Origin: Cephalopachus bancanus | Lineage: Eukaryota > Chordata > Mammalia > Primates > Tarsiidae | Length of the DNA stretch: 64,000 bases | Reading direction: 5' to 3' | NCBI GenBank assembly: GCA_027257055.1 | Contig: JAPVLO010000232.1 | Coordinates: 1,736,001 to 1,800,000, forward strand | In this document: in pieces, positions 52,340 through 64,000 of the stretch | Layout of the letters: the number at the start of each line of letters is the position of its first letter | Numbering within the stretch: position 1 is the first letter of the stretch | The notes under the pieces: model-generated | Database searches by the model: none | What the model saw: the letters and a program-made list of their open reading frames with translations, nothing else | Told to the model about the DNA's origin: nothing | Made by a program: the position numbers and the translations under genes

Positions 52340-52770
52340 GGGGTTTGAGTCGAGGTCTCACTGTTACCCAGGCTGGAGTGCAGTGGCACAATCGTGGCTC
52401 ACCATAGCTTTGACCTCCTGGGCTCAGGTAACCCTTCTGCTTCAGCCTCACAGGTAGCTGGGACAATAGGCGTGCACCACTACGCCCGGCTAGTATTTTT
52501 TAATTTTTTTGATAGAGACCAGGTCTCGCTATGTTGCCCAGGCTGGTCTCCAACTCCTGGACTTAAGCAATCCTCCCACCTCAGCCTCCTAGCATGCTGG
52601 GATTATAGGCATGCACCACCATGTCCAGCTAATTTTTTTATTTTTTTTTTAGCAGAGACTGGTCTCGCTATGTTGCCCAGGCTGGTCTTGAACGCCTGGG
52701 CTTAAGCAATCCTCCCACCTCAGCCTCCCAACGTGCTGAGATTACAGGCATGAGCCGCCGTGCCTGGCTC
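52340..52770 (-). repeat. Trimeric Alu, antisense
   Basis: Three monomer units lie in series: one right arm (about 52340-52495) and two left-arm-like units (52500-52640 and 52641-52770), each with its own 'gttgcccaggctggtct'. It lies between the two mucin exons of PODXL. Confidence 0.75.
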
Positions 52771-53382
52771 CAGGGCCCACAGTCTCCCTGCCATGCGTGG
52801 CACCCTCTTCTAGGGTGGCAGGCTGCTCTCTTCAGGGTACAGCCAGATCACCAGGGATTACCTGCAAAGTCTGGACCAGAAGCTCTGAGGTAGGCCATGA
52901 CCCATCAAGTAGATTTTGCACTAGGTTAAGAACAGCACTTAAAAAGAAAGAAAGAAACTAAAGGATATGGCAGGGAAGAGAAAAGGTCAGGATGCAGCTT
53001 GCAGGGCAAGGCCTGTTCTGAAGCTTGTTTCGGTAAAGTACACATTGCAGGTGCGTGTTTTGGACGTCATGTGAGAGCACAATGTGTTCCGTCCTGTGAG
53101 CTGCCATCAGGCAGGCGGGAGGAGCCCTGTTCCAGAGCACCCCTGAGACGCCTGACACCCCACCACAGCCGCACAGAGCCTATGCTTGAGCAGACGGGTG
53201 GCTTGCTTACGTGCTGAGCTGGGCAGGCCACACGACGAGCTCTCATCAGAACACACAGCCCTGCCGGCTCTCCTCGTCCCTGGCATGGTAAACTGGCTCT
53301 GAACGCGCATAGAGAGTGTTCACCGTATGTGGCCCACAGGATGCGTCTCCATCTTCCTGCTGAGCAACCAGATATAAACCAG

Positions 53383-53690
53383 GCCGGGCACAGTGGCTCA
53401 CGCCTGTAATCCTAGCATGTTGGGCAGGAGGATTGCTTGAGCCTAAGGGTCCGAGACCAGCCTAGGCAACACAGCAAGACCTTGTCTCTACAAAAATAAA
53501 AAAATAAGCTGGGCGTAGGGGTGTGTGCCCTTAGTCCCAGCTAGGGCTGGGGTGGGATGACTGTGTAAGCCCAGGATGTTGAGGCTGTGGTGAACTGTGA
53601 TCGTGCCACTGCACTCCAGCGTGGATGACAAAATGAGACCTCGACCCAAAAAAGAGAGAAAGAGAGGAAGGAAGGGAGGAAGGAAGATTC
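53383..53690 (+). repeat. Old Alu with (GGAA)-rich tail
   Basis: Starts 'ggccgggcacagtggctcac' and has internal deletions. The tail became 'aggaaggaagggagg'. It ends about 80 bp from the mucin exon's donor. Confidence 0.9.
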
Positions 53691-53768
53691 TAGACAAGTG
53701 TTTTCTGAGCGTCTATACACGCACGGAAAGTTTTCTCTTGCTTAGAAGAAAGCCAAGGCATGACTTAC

Positions 53769-54440
53769 GTGGTGTGCTAGGCAAAGCCGGGCTTGGGACG
53801 GTGTGGCCAGGGCCAGCTGTGGTGCCTGGGCCACTTGAAGCCGTAGTGAGAGGGTCGGGTCTTTTGGAAGAGCTCCCTGGAGGTTCCAAAGTATCAGTGG
53901 CTGGGGCTGAGGGGCTGGCCACAGAGGCGGGCTGGGAGGGGCTTGCGGCGTCTACAGGGCGTGGAATCATCGGTGGAGAACCGGCAGCCGGCATCATGGT
54001 AGTGAGACCTGGGGTGGTGCTGGGGCTGCTCCCATCTGGCATGGCAGCTGGGCTTTGCGCCCCACCTGGGCTGCTGCTGGCTCTGGGCTCAGCGGTGGTC
54101 ACGGGTGGCCTGTGTGAAGAGCTGCCCATGTCCCGCACGTCCCCTGTGGCCCCAGGGCCTGTGATGGAGTCCGAGTCCTGCTCTCCGGCTGAGCCTGGGG
54201 GCCCCGTGGAGGGGCCTTGACCAGGCGTGGCCGAGGTCCCTGTGGTGTGGCTGGCAGCTGTGGTGACGTCCCCCTTGTTCTGGTCCAGGGCTGTCCGCGT
54301 GTCGCTGGAAGTGAGAGTTGTACTCTTCTGGGTTGTGCCTTCGGGGGCCACGGGGGGGTCCTGCTTGGGGGAGGTGGTGGTGATGGTTGTTACAGATGAG
54401 TTGTTACCATGGTGGCCACTGAGCGGGTCACTGGGCTGGT
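53769..54440 (-). CDS. PODXL: PODXL large mucin exon
   Basis: Acceptor 'cttgtcttggtgcag|acc', with a good branch point ('cctaac') upstream; donor 'ccac|gtaagt'. It is 672 bp and open throughout: two bases, 223 codons, one base. The product is Ser/Thr/Pro-rich (for example GNNSSVTTITTTSPKQDPP and PGLTTMMPAAGSPPMIPRP) with a sequon cluster NNSS near its start. It forms the O-glycosylated, sialylated extracellular stalk. Little of it aligns with the human exon by eye, so the call rests on phase, composition, length and position. Confidence 0.9.
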
Positions 54441-55203
54441 CTGCACCAAGACAAGAGTCAGGTTAGGACCCGGCTGGGAGTCCTCCTTGCCACACATCCC
54501 CACCGCCTCCCCAGGCCTCAGGGGCCCTGCCAACTGCCTCGGTCCTGGATGCGGCCAGGTGTTTCTGGGGCCCAAGATACCTCTAGGAAGGCAGCAGTGG
54601 AAGAAAAGGGAAACGCAGCCCCAGGGGTGGCCCCAGCCGCAAGGCCCATCCCAAGTGGAGGCTGCTGGGTCCTCCCTGTTTTCCCATCCATCCAGCAAGT
54701 CCCACCACACATGGAGGCTGCGGGTTCCTCCCATCTTCCCATTCGGCCCCACGCACGCCCCCTCAAGGATCTCCATCGGCCACTGCAGAGCCACAGACCT
54801 GCCCGCTCCTCCCCAGCTCCCAGGCCCCACGGAGGATCCCACAGGCCTGTTCCGAGCACAAGCCGAGCGACCCTCTAGGAGAGCCCGACTGTGGCTGGAG
54901 CTCACACCTGGGCACTCCAGCGCCCCATGAGCCACAACAGAGGAAACTCGGTATGTGCTGTGCTCGGCGTGGCGGCCCAGCCCTGGACTCGTGATGAGCC
55001 CTGTGTTTATGGCGGTTCCACAATACGTTCTCTGTGGGGCCTGGAAACACGCGATCGGCAAGACACACTGGCAGACCCACAGGTGCTCCCACGCTGGTGG
55101 GGACAGAGCCTGAGCCCGACGGAACAAACGTCCCTCTGGTCTTCAGGTTCTGGGAGTGAGTGAGGAGGTGATGCAGAGATGGACAGAAAGAGGGCAGAGA
55201 AAA

Positions 55204-55487
55204 GCCGGGCTCGGTGGCTCAGCCTGTAATCCCACGCGTTGGGAGGCTGAGGTGAGTGAATTGCCTGAGCCCGCGGGTTCAAGACCCGCCTGGGCAGCGA
55301 GACCTCATCTCTACAATAAATCAAAAATGAGCCAGGCGTGGTAGCGCGTATCTGCAGTTCCAGCTACTCAGAAGCTGAGGCGGAAGGATCGCCGGAGCCC
55401 AGCAGGTCGAGGCTGCGGTGGTCGGGAGCGGCCACTGCACTCCAGTCTGGGCGAAGGAGTGAGACTCCAACCCCCCCCCAAAAAAAG
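55204..55487 (+). mobile_element. Young Alu
   Basis: Youngest subtype with a C9 run before the tail. Flanks 'agagggcagagaaaa' and 'agaaggcagggaaa' are similar. Confidence 0.93.
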
Positions 55488-55748
55488 AAGGCAGGGAAAG
55501 CATCTCTGAGAGGACTTGTACGAGGCCTGAGTATAATGAGGATACCGAGTGGAAAGAAGTGTGTGCCTGGCACCGGAACTGACCTCACAACACCTCCCGT
55601 AGGGAGAGGCACCGGGGAAGACAAGGGTGAGTGTTCAGTGATGGGGGCTGGGGACAGCAGTGAGAACATGCAGGGCCTTATGGGCAGTGACAGCAACCTG
55701 TGTCTGCCCAGATTCTGAGTAAACAAAGGCTCTCTTAAAAATCATACC

Positions 55749-55830
55749 CAAGGGTACCTGCATGATCACTGTTTATATACCTAACCCTGAATTGTACCCC
55801 ACATCTTTATAATAAATAAATTATAAAATT
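55749..55830 (+). mobile_element. 82-bp L1 3' end with 14-bp duplication
   Basis: 'ttaaaaatcatacc' lies at 55735-55748 and 55831-55844. The insert 'caagggtacctgcatgatca' onward matches the last bases of the L1 at 58732-59377, up to 'ctttataataaa' and the tail. Confidence 0.93.
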
Positions 55831-55851
55831 TTAAAAATCATACCTTAGGCC

Positions 55852-56100
55852 AGGGGTGGTAAGCTCACACTGTAATCCCAGCAATCTGGGAGGTCAAGGT
55901 GAGTAGACTGATTGAGGCCAAGAGTTCAAGAGCAGCCTGGGCAACATAGCAAGACCTTGTCTCAATAACAAAAAAAAAAATTAGCGGTACTTGGGAGGCG
56001 GAGGCAGAAGGACCGCCTGAGCCCAGGACTGGTGAGCCATGATCATGCCGCTGCAGTTCAGCCTGGGCAAGAGTGAGACTCCCTTTCAAAATAATTAATA
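55852..56100 (+). repeat. Old Alu
   Basis: Sense copy directly after the L1 end, with parts of the right arm deleted. Confidence 0.85.
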
Positions 56101-56139
56101 GTAGTATCTTAGGTTAAAACAGAGATATAAGACTCTCCT

Positions 56140-56400
56140 CCTCGGAGGCTAACATAAGGATTTTGGATTTTATTTTAGGTGCAAAGAGAAAGCACTGAAG
56201 GCATTAAAGCAAGGATGTTTTATAGGGTGACAAAGAAACACACCCTTACTACTGTGGGGAACAGACCAGACAGGAGTGTGCGGAGGTGGCAGACAAGAAG
56301 CTGTTCCAAGCAACCGTGATGGAAGGGGCGATGCAGCCGTAGGCGGCTCCCAACACTGGAGACAGAGAGGATGGAGTCAAGGATGCTTACCATGAGGGGA
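56140..56400 (+). repeat. L2-like fragment
   Basis: 'ggattttggattttattttagg' and 'gatggagtcaaggatgct' follow the L2 interior. Confidence 0.5.
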
Positions 56401-57426
56401 GGGGGAGGGGTGGGTGATTCCTGATCTTCAGCTGTGAGCTGAAGGCAGGGGGGCAGAGGACCCTGCGGTTGGCGTGGCCAGCCGGTACCCATGCCATTGC
56501 TCTGTGCTTGGGGAACCCCCACCCCACAAGTCCTGACACCAGCAGAATTTGCTTCCTATTATAGTTGCTGAAAACGTCAGGCATTTGCTTTCCCAGCCCC
56601 TCATGGTGGCCACGTGACAACATTGCCACAGCCACAACTGAGCACTCTTACTGCACATGACTCCAAGGAGCTCCCTGGCAGGAGTGGTGTACACTGCGCC
56701 CCAGCGCCAGCAGCCGTGAAGGCAACACCAAGTGTGACCCAGGCCACAGCAGTTCCTAGTGTGTGGCCTGGGCAGGCAGTGTTGTCCTCCATGGACCTTC
56801 TACAGCCTGACCTGGATGATGTTTACCAGCCCCAAATGCGGCCTCCAGTGAGCCCAGTTAGTCCATACTCACAAGACCCAATGTCCTTGACATGCAAACT
56901 TTGCTACCAAGGCAGAAATCTGTATCAGGAGTGGTGGCAGGGATTCATGGCCAGGCCTTTCTAGGGCCAAAGGGCAGTCAGAATCCTGCAAGGATCAAGG
57001 GACAGGACTCCAATACATCCCATGACATCTTGTGGAGAAGCACCACGTCATCACCTCGGTGGGGCTGAGGCTGGAGGCAAGCAAATCTCTAAGAGCACAC
57101 ACCCCAGGATATACGCTGAACACTGATGGAGTGTCATAGCGGACAGGGCTTTCCTTCTTAGGAGTTCCCAAAGTCATGGTGCTTCTTACAATGGGGGTGC
57201 CCTGGCATCTTTTAGCAAAAGAGACTAGATTGCTGAGGGGTATGTATCAGCATATTTGAGGAATTAAGAAGTTTAGGGATGCTGAGTGGTATGATTACTT
57301 CTTACTGTGGTGAGTGTTTCGGGACAGGGCTGCTCAGTTCGGTACTGACATTTCAGGCTGGATGCTTCCTTGTTATGGGGAGCTGTGTAGCTACATTCCT
57401 GCCCTATCCATTAGACACGAGTAGCA

Positions 57427-57461
57427 CGCACACACACACACGCACACACACACACACAACC
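57427..57461 (+). repeat. (CA)n microsatellite
   Basis: CA run with CG interruptions. Confidence 0.93.
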
Positions 57462-57688
57462 TCTTTCCCACGATGACAACCAAAACTGTCTCCAGGTATT
57501 GCCAGACATCCCCTGGGGGAGACAAAATCACTGCTGGTTTAAAGGAAAAAAGTAACAAACTCAGATCCCTAAATCCTCCTACCAGAGCACAGACTGAAAC
57601 CAGAGATTTTCCAAGAACTCATGAAAGAAACCACTCTGTGTTTGCAGCTGAAGAGTAGGAATGGCTTTTAAGTTAAAAGTGTGATCTG

Positions 57689-57967
57689 GTCGGGCTCGGT
57701 GGCTCAGCCTGTAATCCCGCGCCTTTGGGAGGCTGAGGTGAGTGGATTGCCTGAGCCCGTGGGTTCGAGACCCGCCTGGGCAGCAAGACCTCATCTCTAC
57801 AATAAATCAAAAAATCAGCCGGGCGTGGTAGTGCATGCCTGTAATTCCAGCTACTCGGAAGGCTGAGGCGAAAGGATCGCCGGAGCCCAGCAGGTCGAGG
57901 CTGCGGTGGCCGGGAGCGGCCACTGCACTCCAGTCTGGGTGAGAGTGAGACTCCAACTCAAAAAAAA
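57689..57967 (+). mobile_element. Young Alu, first of tandem pair
   Basis: Flanked by 'aaaagtgtgatctg' at 57675-57688 and 57968-57981. Youngest subtype. Confidence 0.95.
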
Positions 57968-57981
57968 AAAAGTGTGATCTG

Positions 57982-58281
57982 GGCCGGACTCAGTGGCTCA
58001 GCCTGTAATCCCAGCACTTTGGGAGGCTGAAGCAAGTGAACTGCCTGAGCCCGCGGGTTTGAGACCTACCAGGGCAACTTGGCGAGACCTCATCTCTACA
58101 ATAAATCAAAAATTAGCCAGGCGTGGTAGCACGCACCTGTAGTTCTGGCTACTTGGAAGGCTGAGGCGGAAGGATCGCCGGAGCCCAGTAGGGCGAGGCT
58201 GCGGTAGTTGGGAGTGTGCCACTGCACTCCAGTCTGGGTGAAAGAGTGAGACTTCAACTCAAAAAATAAAGTAAAATAAAT
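57982..58281 (+). mobile_element. Alu, second of tandem pair
   Basis: Flanked by the same 'aaaagtgtgatctg' at 57968-57981 and 58282-58295. It keeps 'gggcaacttggcgagacc', so it is the older subtype. Confidence 0.95.
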
Positions 58282-58375
58282 AAAAGTGTGATCTGTGAGT
58301 TGCCAAATTACAGCGTTAACTTAATTCACAACCTCACCATGTAAAAATGGGAGCTTAAGAATGGGATGGGTCATC

Positions 58376-58662
58376 TCAGCATTTTAAGAGACCAAGGAGA
58401 AAGGATTGCCTGAGCCCAAGAGTTCAAGATCGGCCTGGGCAACACAGTGAGACCTCAACTCTACAAAAAATTTAAGTTAGCCAGACATGGTGGCGTGCAC
58501 CTATAGTCCCAGCTACTCGGGAGGCTGAGGTGGAAGATCACCTGAGCTCAGGAGTTTGAGGCGGTGGTGAGCCATGATCACGCCACTGCACCCCAGCCTG
58601 GGCAACAGAGGGAGGCCCTGACTCCAAAAAGAAAGGAAGGAAGGAAGGAAGGAAGGAAAAAA
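58376..58662 (+). repeat. Old Alu with (GGAA)n tail
   Basis: Diverged sense copy. The tail is expanded to 'aaggaaggaaggaaggaagg'. Confidence 0.88.
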
Positions 58663-58731
58663 GAGAATAGTATGGTGGTATATGGGAGGGTGCAGATGAA
58701 TCGGACTCCCCATAAATCTCACTCTTCAACA

Positions 58732-59377
58732 GCAGATGCTGCCGAGGATGAGGAGAAAAAGGAGTACTTCCACACTGCTGGTGGGAATGCAAACTAGTAC
58801 AACCTCTTTGGAAGACAGTGTGGCGATTTATGAAAGAAGTAGAAATTGACCTTCCATATGACCCAGCAGTTCCCCTCTTGGGAATATACCCGGAGGAACT
58901 TAAATCATTCTACAAAAAAGATACCTGCACACATATGTTTGTTGCAGCTCTATTTACAATAGCAAAAGCATGGAACCAACCGTGTTGCCCATCAAAGCTG
59001 GACTGGATTTAAAAAATGTGGTACATATACACAATGGAATATTATGCAGCCATGAAGAAGGACAAATATCTGGACTTTGCAGCAACTTGGATGGATTTGG
59101 AGTCGATCACACTCAGTGATCTATCAGAGAAACAAAGAAGAGTACCATATGTTCTCACTCGTAAGCTGACCTTGAACAAGTATAATGCTATAATAAAGTG
59201 ATTGGCAGTAGTGGGAAAGTATCAGGGGAAGGGGTGTGGGATTGGCAGTTGAGAGAAACTGCTGGCGGAGGGAGGGGCAAACCTCATCAACAAGGGTACC
59301 TGCGTGACCAATGTTTATATACCTAACCCTGAATTGTACCCCACATCTTTATAATAAAAACTAAAAAACAACAGCAA
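58732..59377 (+). mobile_element. Young 5'-truncated L1 with 14-bp duplication
   Basis: 'ctcactcttcaaca' lies at 58718-58731 and 59378-59391. It encodes the end of L1 ORF2 (DLPYDPAVPLLGIYP, MWYIYTMEYYAAMKKDK) with one early stop at the 'LDWI' codon, then a short 3' UTR ending 'cccacatctttataataaaa'. It is probably a lineage-specific L1 family. Confidence 0.95.
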
Positions 59378-59791
59378 CTCACTCTTCAACAATGTTCACC
59401 TCCCAGAGGTTCAACCACTGTTCTCTTGTCCAAGGAGATGCTCCTACCTTGAACATTCTTACTTAAAATGCTCAATCATCTTGCTTGAGCTCTTTGGCGC
59501 AGAAAGCCAAATCTCATTATCCCCATTCTCTTCAAACCTTTAGCAGCAGTCAGATTCCATTAGGTCCCGGGAGAACAGAGTCTGACCCAAGAGGCGTACA
59601 CACCACAACCACCTGCAAAGGCCTAGCACGTAATATGGGTTACATAACACGAAGGTGTGCTGTCAAGGGGGGGTCTCATAATTTGGGATTCACAGTGCTG
59701 ACTCAGGCAGCAGGCGTCATCCTAATTCTATTCTTAGTTGGTTGACTGACACCTGGACTCACCAGTAGCCCACATGAAATAAGCTGAGTTG

Positions 59792-60071
59792 GCCAGGCTC
59801 GGTGGCTCAGCCTGTAATCCCGCGCCTTGGGAGGCTGAGGTGAGTGGATTGCCTGAGCCCGCGGGTTCGAGACCCGCCTGGGTAGCGAGACCTCATCTCT
59901 ACAATAAATAAAAAAATCAGCCGGGTGTGGTAGCGCATGCCTGTAATTCCGGCTACTTGGAAGGCTGAGGCGGAAGGATCGCCAGAGCCCAGCAGGTCGA
60001 GGTTGCGGTGCCCGGGAGCGGCCACTGCACTCCAGTCTAGGCGACAGAGTGAGACTCCAACTCAAAAAAAA
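59792..60071 (+). mobile_element. Young Alu with 16-bp duplication
   Basis: 'gaaataagctgagttg' at 59776-59791 and 60072-60087. Youngest subtype. Confidence 0.95.
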
Positions 60072-61148
60072 GAAATAAGCTGAGTTGTCAAAAAAAATCC
60101 CTGGAACAACGGAAGACATCCAGCATCTCAGAGAGACAGAGTGTTTATCATCGGGGACCAACTCGCACTCTGCGTTCCCTGACAAAGCTCAGTGGACACC
60201 CCTTTCATGAGGCTTTTGAGAAATACTGTTATTTCATGAGTTCTAAGATGCACCTCTTTCCATGTCTCCAAAATGAGGATGCATCATTATAGGTCACTGT
60301 GGGTCCCACTCTGGCAATGGCTTGGTTTTTCCCCATTCTAAGTGGTTTATTACATAATGGAGATGATCTCATCACTGACGGTGGCTTGGATGTGACTAAG
60401 TCTGGGACCCTGTTGAGATGGCTACAGCATATTCCAGAGTGTTGCTGTGGTGTTCTTCACTGGCTGGGAAGGTTTGTAGGAAAAGCTGCTTTTAGTGGGG
60501 ATGGACACCGGGTTCTCTAGGTAGTTGGGCTAAAAAGGGAATTTCACCGCCAGGAAAAAGGGTCTGTGTGACTCTGTAATGTGAAGCCACGTGTCTCCAG
60601 GGACAGGACGACGAGCGGCTCACGGTCCTGGCTATAGGTAGGTCCGGCAACCACACAGCGAATAAGGCCGTGCGCCTTATTCAGGGGACAAAACAAACAA
60701 AAAAGCCCATCTGAGATGGCTGAAGAATCAAGCGTTTAAGTCAGAACCAGCATCCAGATCCTTCTCTGGCACCAGATGGCGAGATCACCCCTCCACCGCC
60801 ACCCGGCCCAGTGACTTCCGTCTGCACCACTGATGCCATTAGCACTGGGTCCTGGATTTCATTCTGAGAGACATGAGCCTTTGGGAGCTGTCAGAAGAGC
60901 CTTTCCCTTACATTTACGACTGCACTCCTCGAGGGTCCCCTGGGGCCTATCCTTACTCCTTCCTGCTTCATTATTTAGCCCTAGGTAGGGTTTATGCTAA
61001 GACGACTAAATTGTGTAAGTTTAATGCTTCATTTATGCTGCCTTACAGTGAGTTCCTCGGTGAGGTGCAATGCTCTGTGGAATACCATGATAGTGAATAA
61101 GGCATCCTGCAGCCCATGAAGGGTATTGCACGGCAGCTGGGGTCAGGT

Positions 61149-61400
<252 letters not shown>

Positions 61401-62182
61401 CAACAGCATCACACCCATGCTACGACTACTCTACCATAAACAGGAATGAGCTCTGATTCACATAAGAGAAAACAGGAATCCTAAATACCTTCTGCTAAGC
61501 AGAGAAGCCAAAGGCTATGAGGACCTGATTCCATTTACGTTGAGATTATGGAAAAGCAAAATCCCAGGGCCAGAGACAGATGGGGTGCCAGAGTGAGGGA
61601 TGGAGGAGGAGAGGACCCCTGCATGCCAGGCGAGGAGGTTGGCGGCAGTGGAACTGTCATCCACGGCACTGGGGGACGCACAGGAGTCCCCCGAGGCATT
61701 TGCCTTAGAAAGACACAGGCACCATGCATCACGATGCAGCACTCACAAGGACGCCCCTGAGCCTCACCCAGGGAACAAGCAAAGGCTTTTCCAACAGCAG
61801 TGTGGATGGGTAAGTGGCGGCACACTAGTCTGCTGGAATACTCCTCGGCACCAAAAATGAGGGGACATCTGCATGTATTAGCAATAATTAATCTGAAAAA
61901 TAACACTGGACAATAAGAACAAAACTTACATAATTCTGCATACAAGGTCCAAAATCGTCAAAACTAAACAGTACATTTTTAGAAAGAGAAAAAAGCAAAC
62001 TATCACTCAAATATCACAGATAATTTAACACAAGTTGAGAATGATAGTTATCTCTGGGGGAAACAGGGAGCTGCAACAGGGGCTTCTGATTTAAGGGCTG
62101 GACCAGAAGCTTCAGCGTGCAGTGTCGTGGACTGACTGCTGAGTGAATGGGTGGTAGGGAAGTAAGCTCGCCTGTGTAGACA

Positions 62183-62800
62183 ATTTTTTTTTTTTTTGAG
62201 TTTGGGTCTCACTCTGTCACCCAGACTGGAGTGCAGTGACACAATCCCAGCTCAGCTCACTGCAGCCTCTACCTCCTGGGCTCAGGCAATCCTTCCACCT
62301 CAGCCGACCCAGTAGCCTGGATTATAGACGTGAACCACCACACCTGGCTAATATTTGCGGGGGGGGTTGGGTTTTTTTTGAGTTGGGAGTCTCACTCGGT
62401 CGCCCAGACTGGAGTGCAGTGGCCGCTCCCGGCCACCGCAGCCTCTACCTGCTGGGCTCCGGCGATCCTTCCACCTCAGCCTTCCAAGTAGCCGGAATTA
62501 CAGGCATGCGCTACCACACCCGGCTGATTTTTTTATTTATTGTAGAGATGAGGTCTCGCTGCCCAGGCGGGTCTCGAACCCGCGGGCTCAGGCAATTCAC
62601 TCACCTCAGCCTCCCAAAGGCACGGGATTACAGGCTGAGCCACCGAGCCCGGCTTTTTTTTTTTAATTTATTGTAGAGACGAGGTCTTGCCATGTTGCCC
62701 AGGCTGGCCTTGAACCCAGCCTGGCTCAGGCTCAGGCAATCCTCTCACCTCTGCCTCATAAAGTCCTGGAATGAAAGGTTTGAGTCATCACACCCGGCAT
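62183..62800 (-). repeat. Old antisense Alu split by a young one
   Basis: The outer copy occupies 62183-62370 and 62657-62800. The end reads 'gagtcatcacacccggc'. Confidence 0.88.
62371..62656 (-). mobile_element. Young antisense Alu nested in older Alu
   Basis: Starts with T8 and 'gagttgggagtctcactcgg' and ends 'gagccaccgagcccggc'. Youngest subtype ('tctcgctgcccaggcgg'). Confidence 0.93.
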
Positions 62801-64000
62801 TCTAGCACATTTTCAAGCGGTCTGATGTTACCAGTCAGGGGACCACATTTCGAGAACCACTGTACTCGAGAAGTAAGATGTGACTGCCAGGTAGCAGCTG
62901 GTGCCAAATTAAGGCACAATGCTATGAATTTAAAATTAATCCCACCAACTGGGTTGTATGGATTTACCCTAGTGACGTCCAGCTGCTTGGGCCTAAGGAG
63001 GCATGGAGAAAGAAGAACAAAGGTATACTTGGGAATGGGGTTTGCCGGCCGGGATGCCAGAATTGGGTGCGAGGGACGGGGCCTTGGGGGTAATGTCAGT
63101 TGTGGACTGTCTCCCCTCCACCTGGCTTCTCCCTACCGCTCCCTCAGTAGCAGCCTCTGGCCAAGGCTGGTCTCTGAAGTGTGTGCAGATTCCTAGTAAA
63201 GAGTCATGCGGTGCAGGTGGCCAAGCGAGGTTGACAGCCATGGAGTCATCACTCTTGACTAATGTGACTGTACATGCTGGGTAGGAATCTGAGTTATCAT
63301 CTTGATTGCTCGATTATAAATTGCTTGCTGGATGCCCCCAACGTGCGAATTCTCACCAACCGACCATCGCCTGTGATTCTCGTAAGTTCTGAGAAACCCG
63401 TCTCCCTGCTGGACCTCTGGGAACAGGTGGCATCTCGAATCTGGGGCTGTCGATGACGGGCATATGTGTAAGACAGATGCCACCATGTGAGTTTGTGGCA
63501 CCGAGGATGAAGACATATAAAGGCGACTGGGTAGACAGGCAGTGAGGAGGTCACTGGGCCCGTGTCTCGGGCTCCAGCACTGCAGTGAGAACAGGCCTGA
63601 GCAGGTGACAGAGGTGCAGGCCTGGTCCAGGCAGGGATGCTGGGCCCTCGGGTGGCAAGGTCTGGGCTGGGAATGGGAACAGCTGAACGGAGCAGAGACG
63701 GGAGAAGGCCAAGGGGGCAAGGCCGGTGTTCACCGCCTACCAGGGAGGCACTGGAGTCCCCAGCAGTGACTGGGTGGAGACGGACAAGGACAGAGCGCAG
63801 GTCTCCGTGCATGGCTGGCCCAGGAGGCCTGTGAGGAGCTGCGGGAGGGCACACAGGTGCTGTGAGTCTCGATGGCAATGTTGGCATGACAGCGTGGGGC
63901 CGGCTGCGGGAGCTGTCTGCGGTGGGGGAAGGCCAGCTCCAGCCTGCTCCCTGGGGAGAGCGGAGGCTCGGGAATGGGGGACCGGCTTCCTCTGTTCTCA

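Noticed and set aside
60850..61120. Possible antisense ERVL-like pol fragment
   Set aside because: A short resemblance around 61030-61110 is not supported by any continuous frame or flanking LTR.

Overview
This is nuclear DNA from a primate, read on the + strand. It covers the 3' part of MKLN1 (muskelin, + strand) and most of PODXL (podocalyxin, - strand). The two genes are arranged tail to tail, as on human chromosome 7q32. The organism is probably not human. The youngest SINEs are dimeric Alus with a non-human consensus: an 'acaataaatcaaaaaatcagcc' type linker region, a 3' end of 'gagactccaactc', and a short left-arm deletion. Two young L1 3' ends also share a tail unlike human L1PA. From memory of primate repeats, a tarsier is my best guess (about 60% sure); this is inference and a repeat-library search would settle it.

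Positions 1-30543 hold the last six coding exons of MKLN1 (7741, 8805, 10267, 13856, 23393 and 30422). All have consensus splice sites and matching phases, and the stop codon is at 30541-30543. The introns are filled with Alu, L1, L2, MIR and MER2-type repeats, including two nested Alu-in-Alu insertions. The 3' UTR follows, with a proximal AATAAA at 30737 and a possible distal one at 34677. Positions from about 34.7 to 43.1 kb are intergenic, with several Alus and no gene that I can support.

Positions from about 43.14 kb to the right edge hold PODXL on the - strand. It has a 3.6 kb 3' UTR ending at an ATTAAA signal, then seven coding exons running from the PDZ-ligand exon (46711-46908) up to the large mucin exon (53769-54440). 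The signal-peptide exon lies beyond the window, and 54441-64000 is intron 1. The PODXL introns carry two minisatellites and a decayed mariner transposon with recognisable terminal inverted repeats.

The two genes have unrelated jobs. Muskelin is a kelch-propeller subunit of the CTLH/GID ubiquitin ligase. Podocalyxin is a sialomucin of podocyte, endothelial and stem-cell surfaces. I found no new multi-gene system here. The noteworthy items are structural: the mariner relic, a consensus decoy splice donor at the far end of a minisatellite, a 45-bp higher-order minisatellite open on both strands, two Alus at one site flanked by three target-site copies, and a minisatellite apparently born from an L2 segment.
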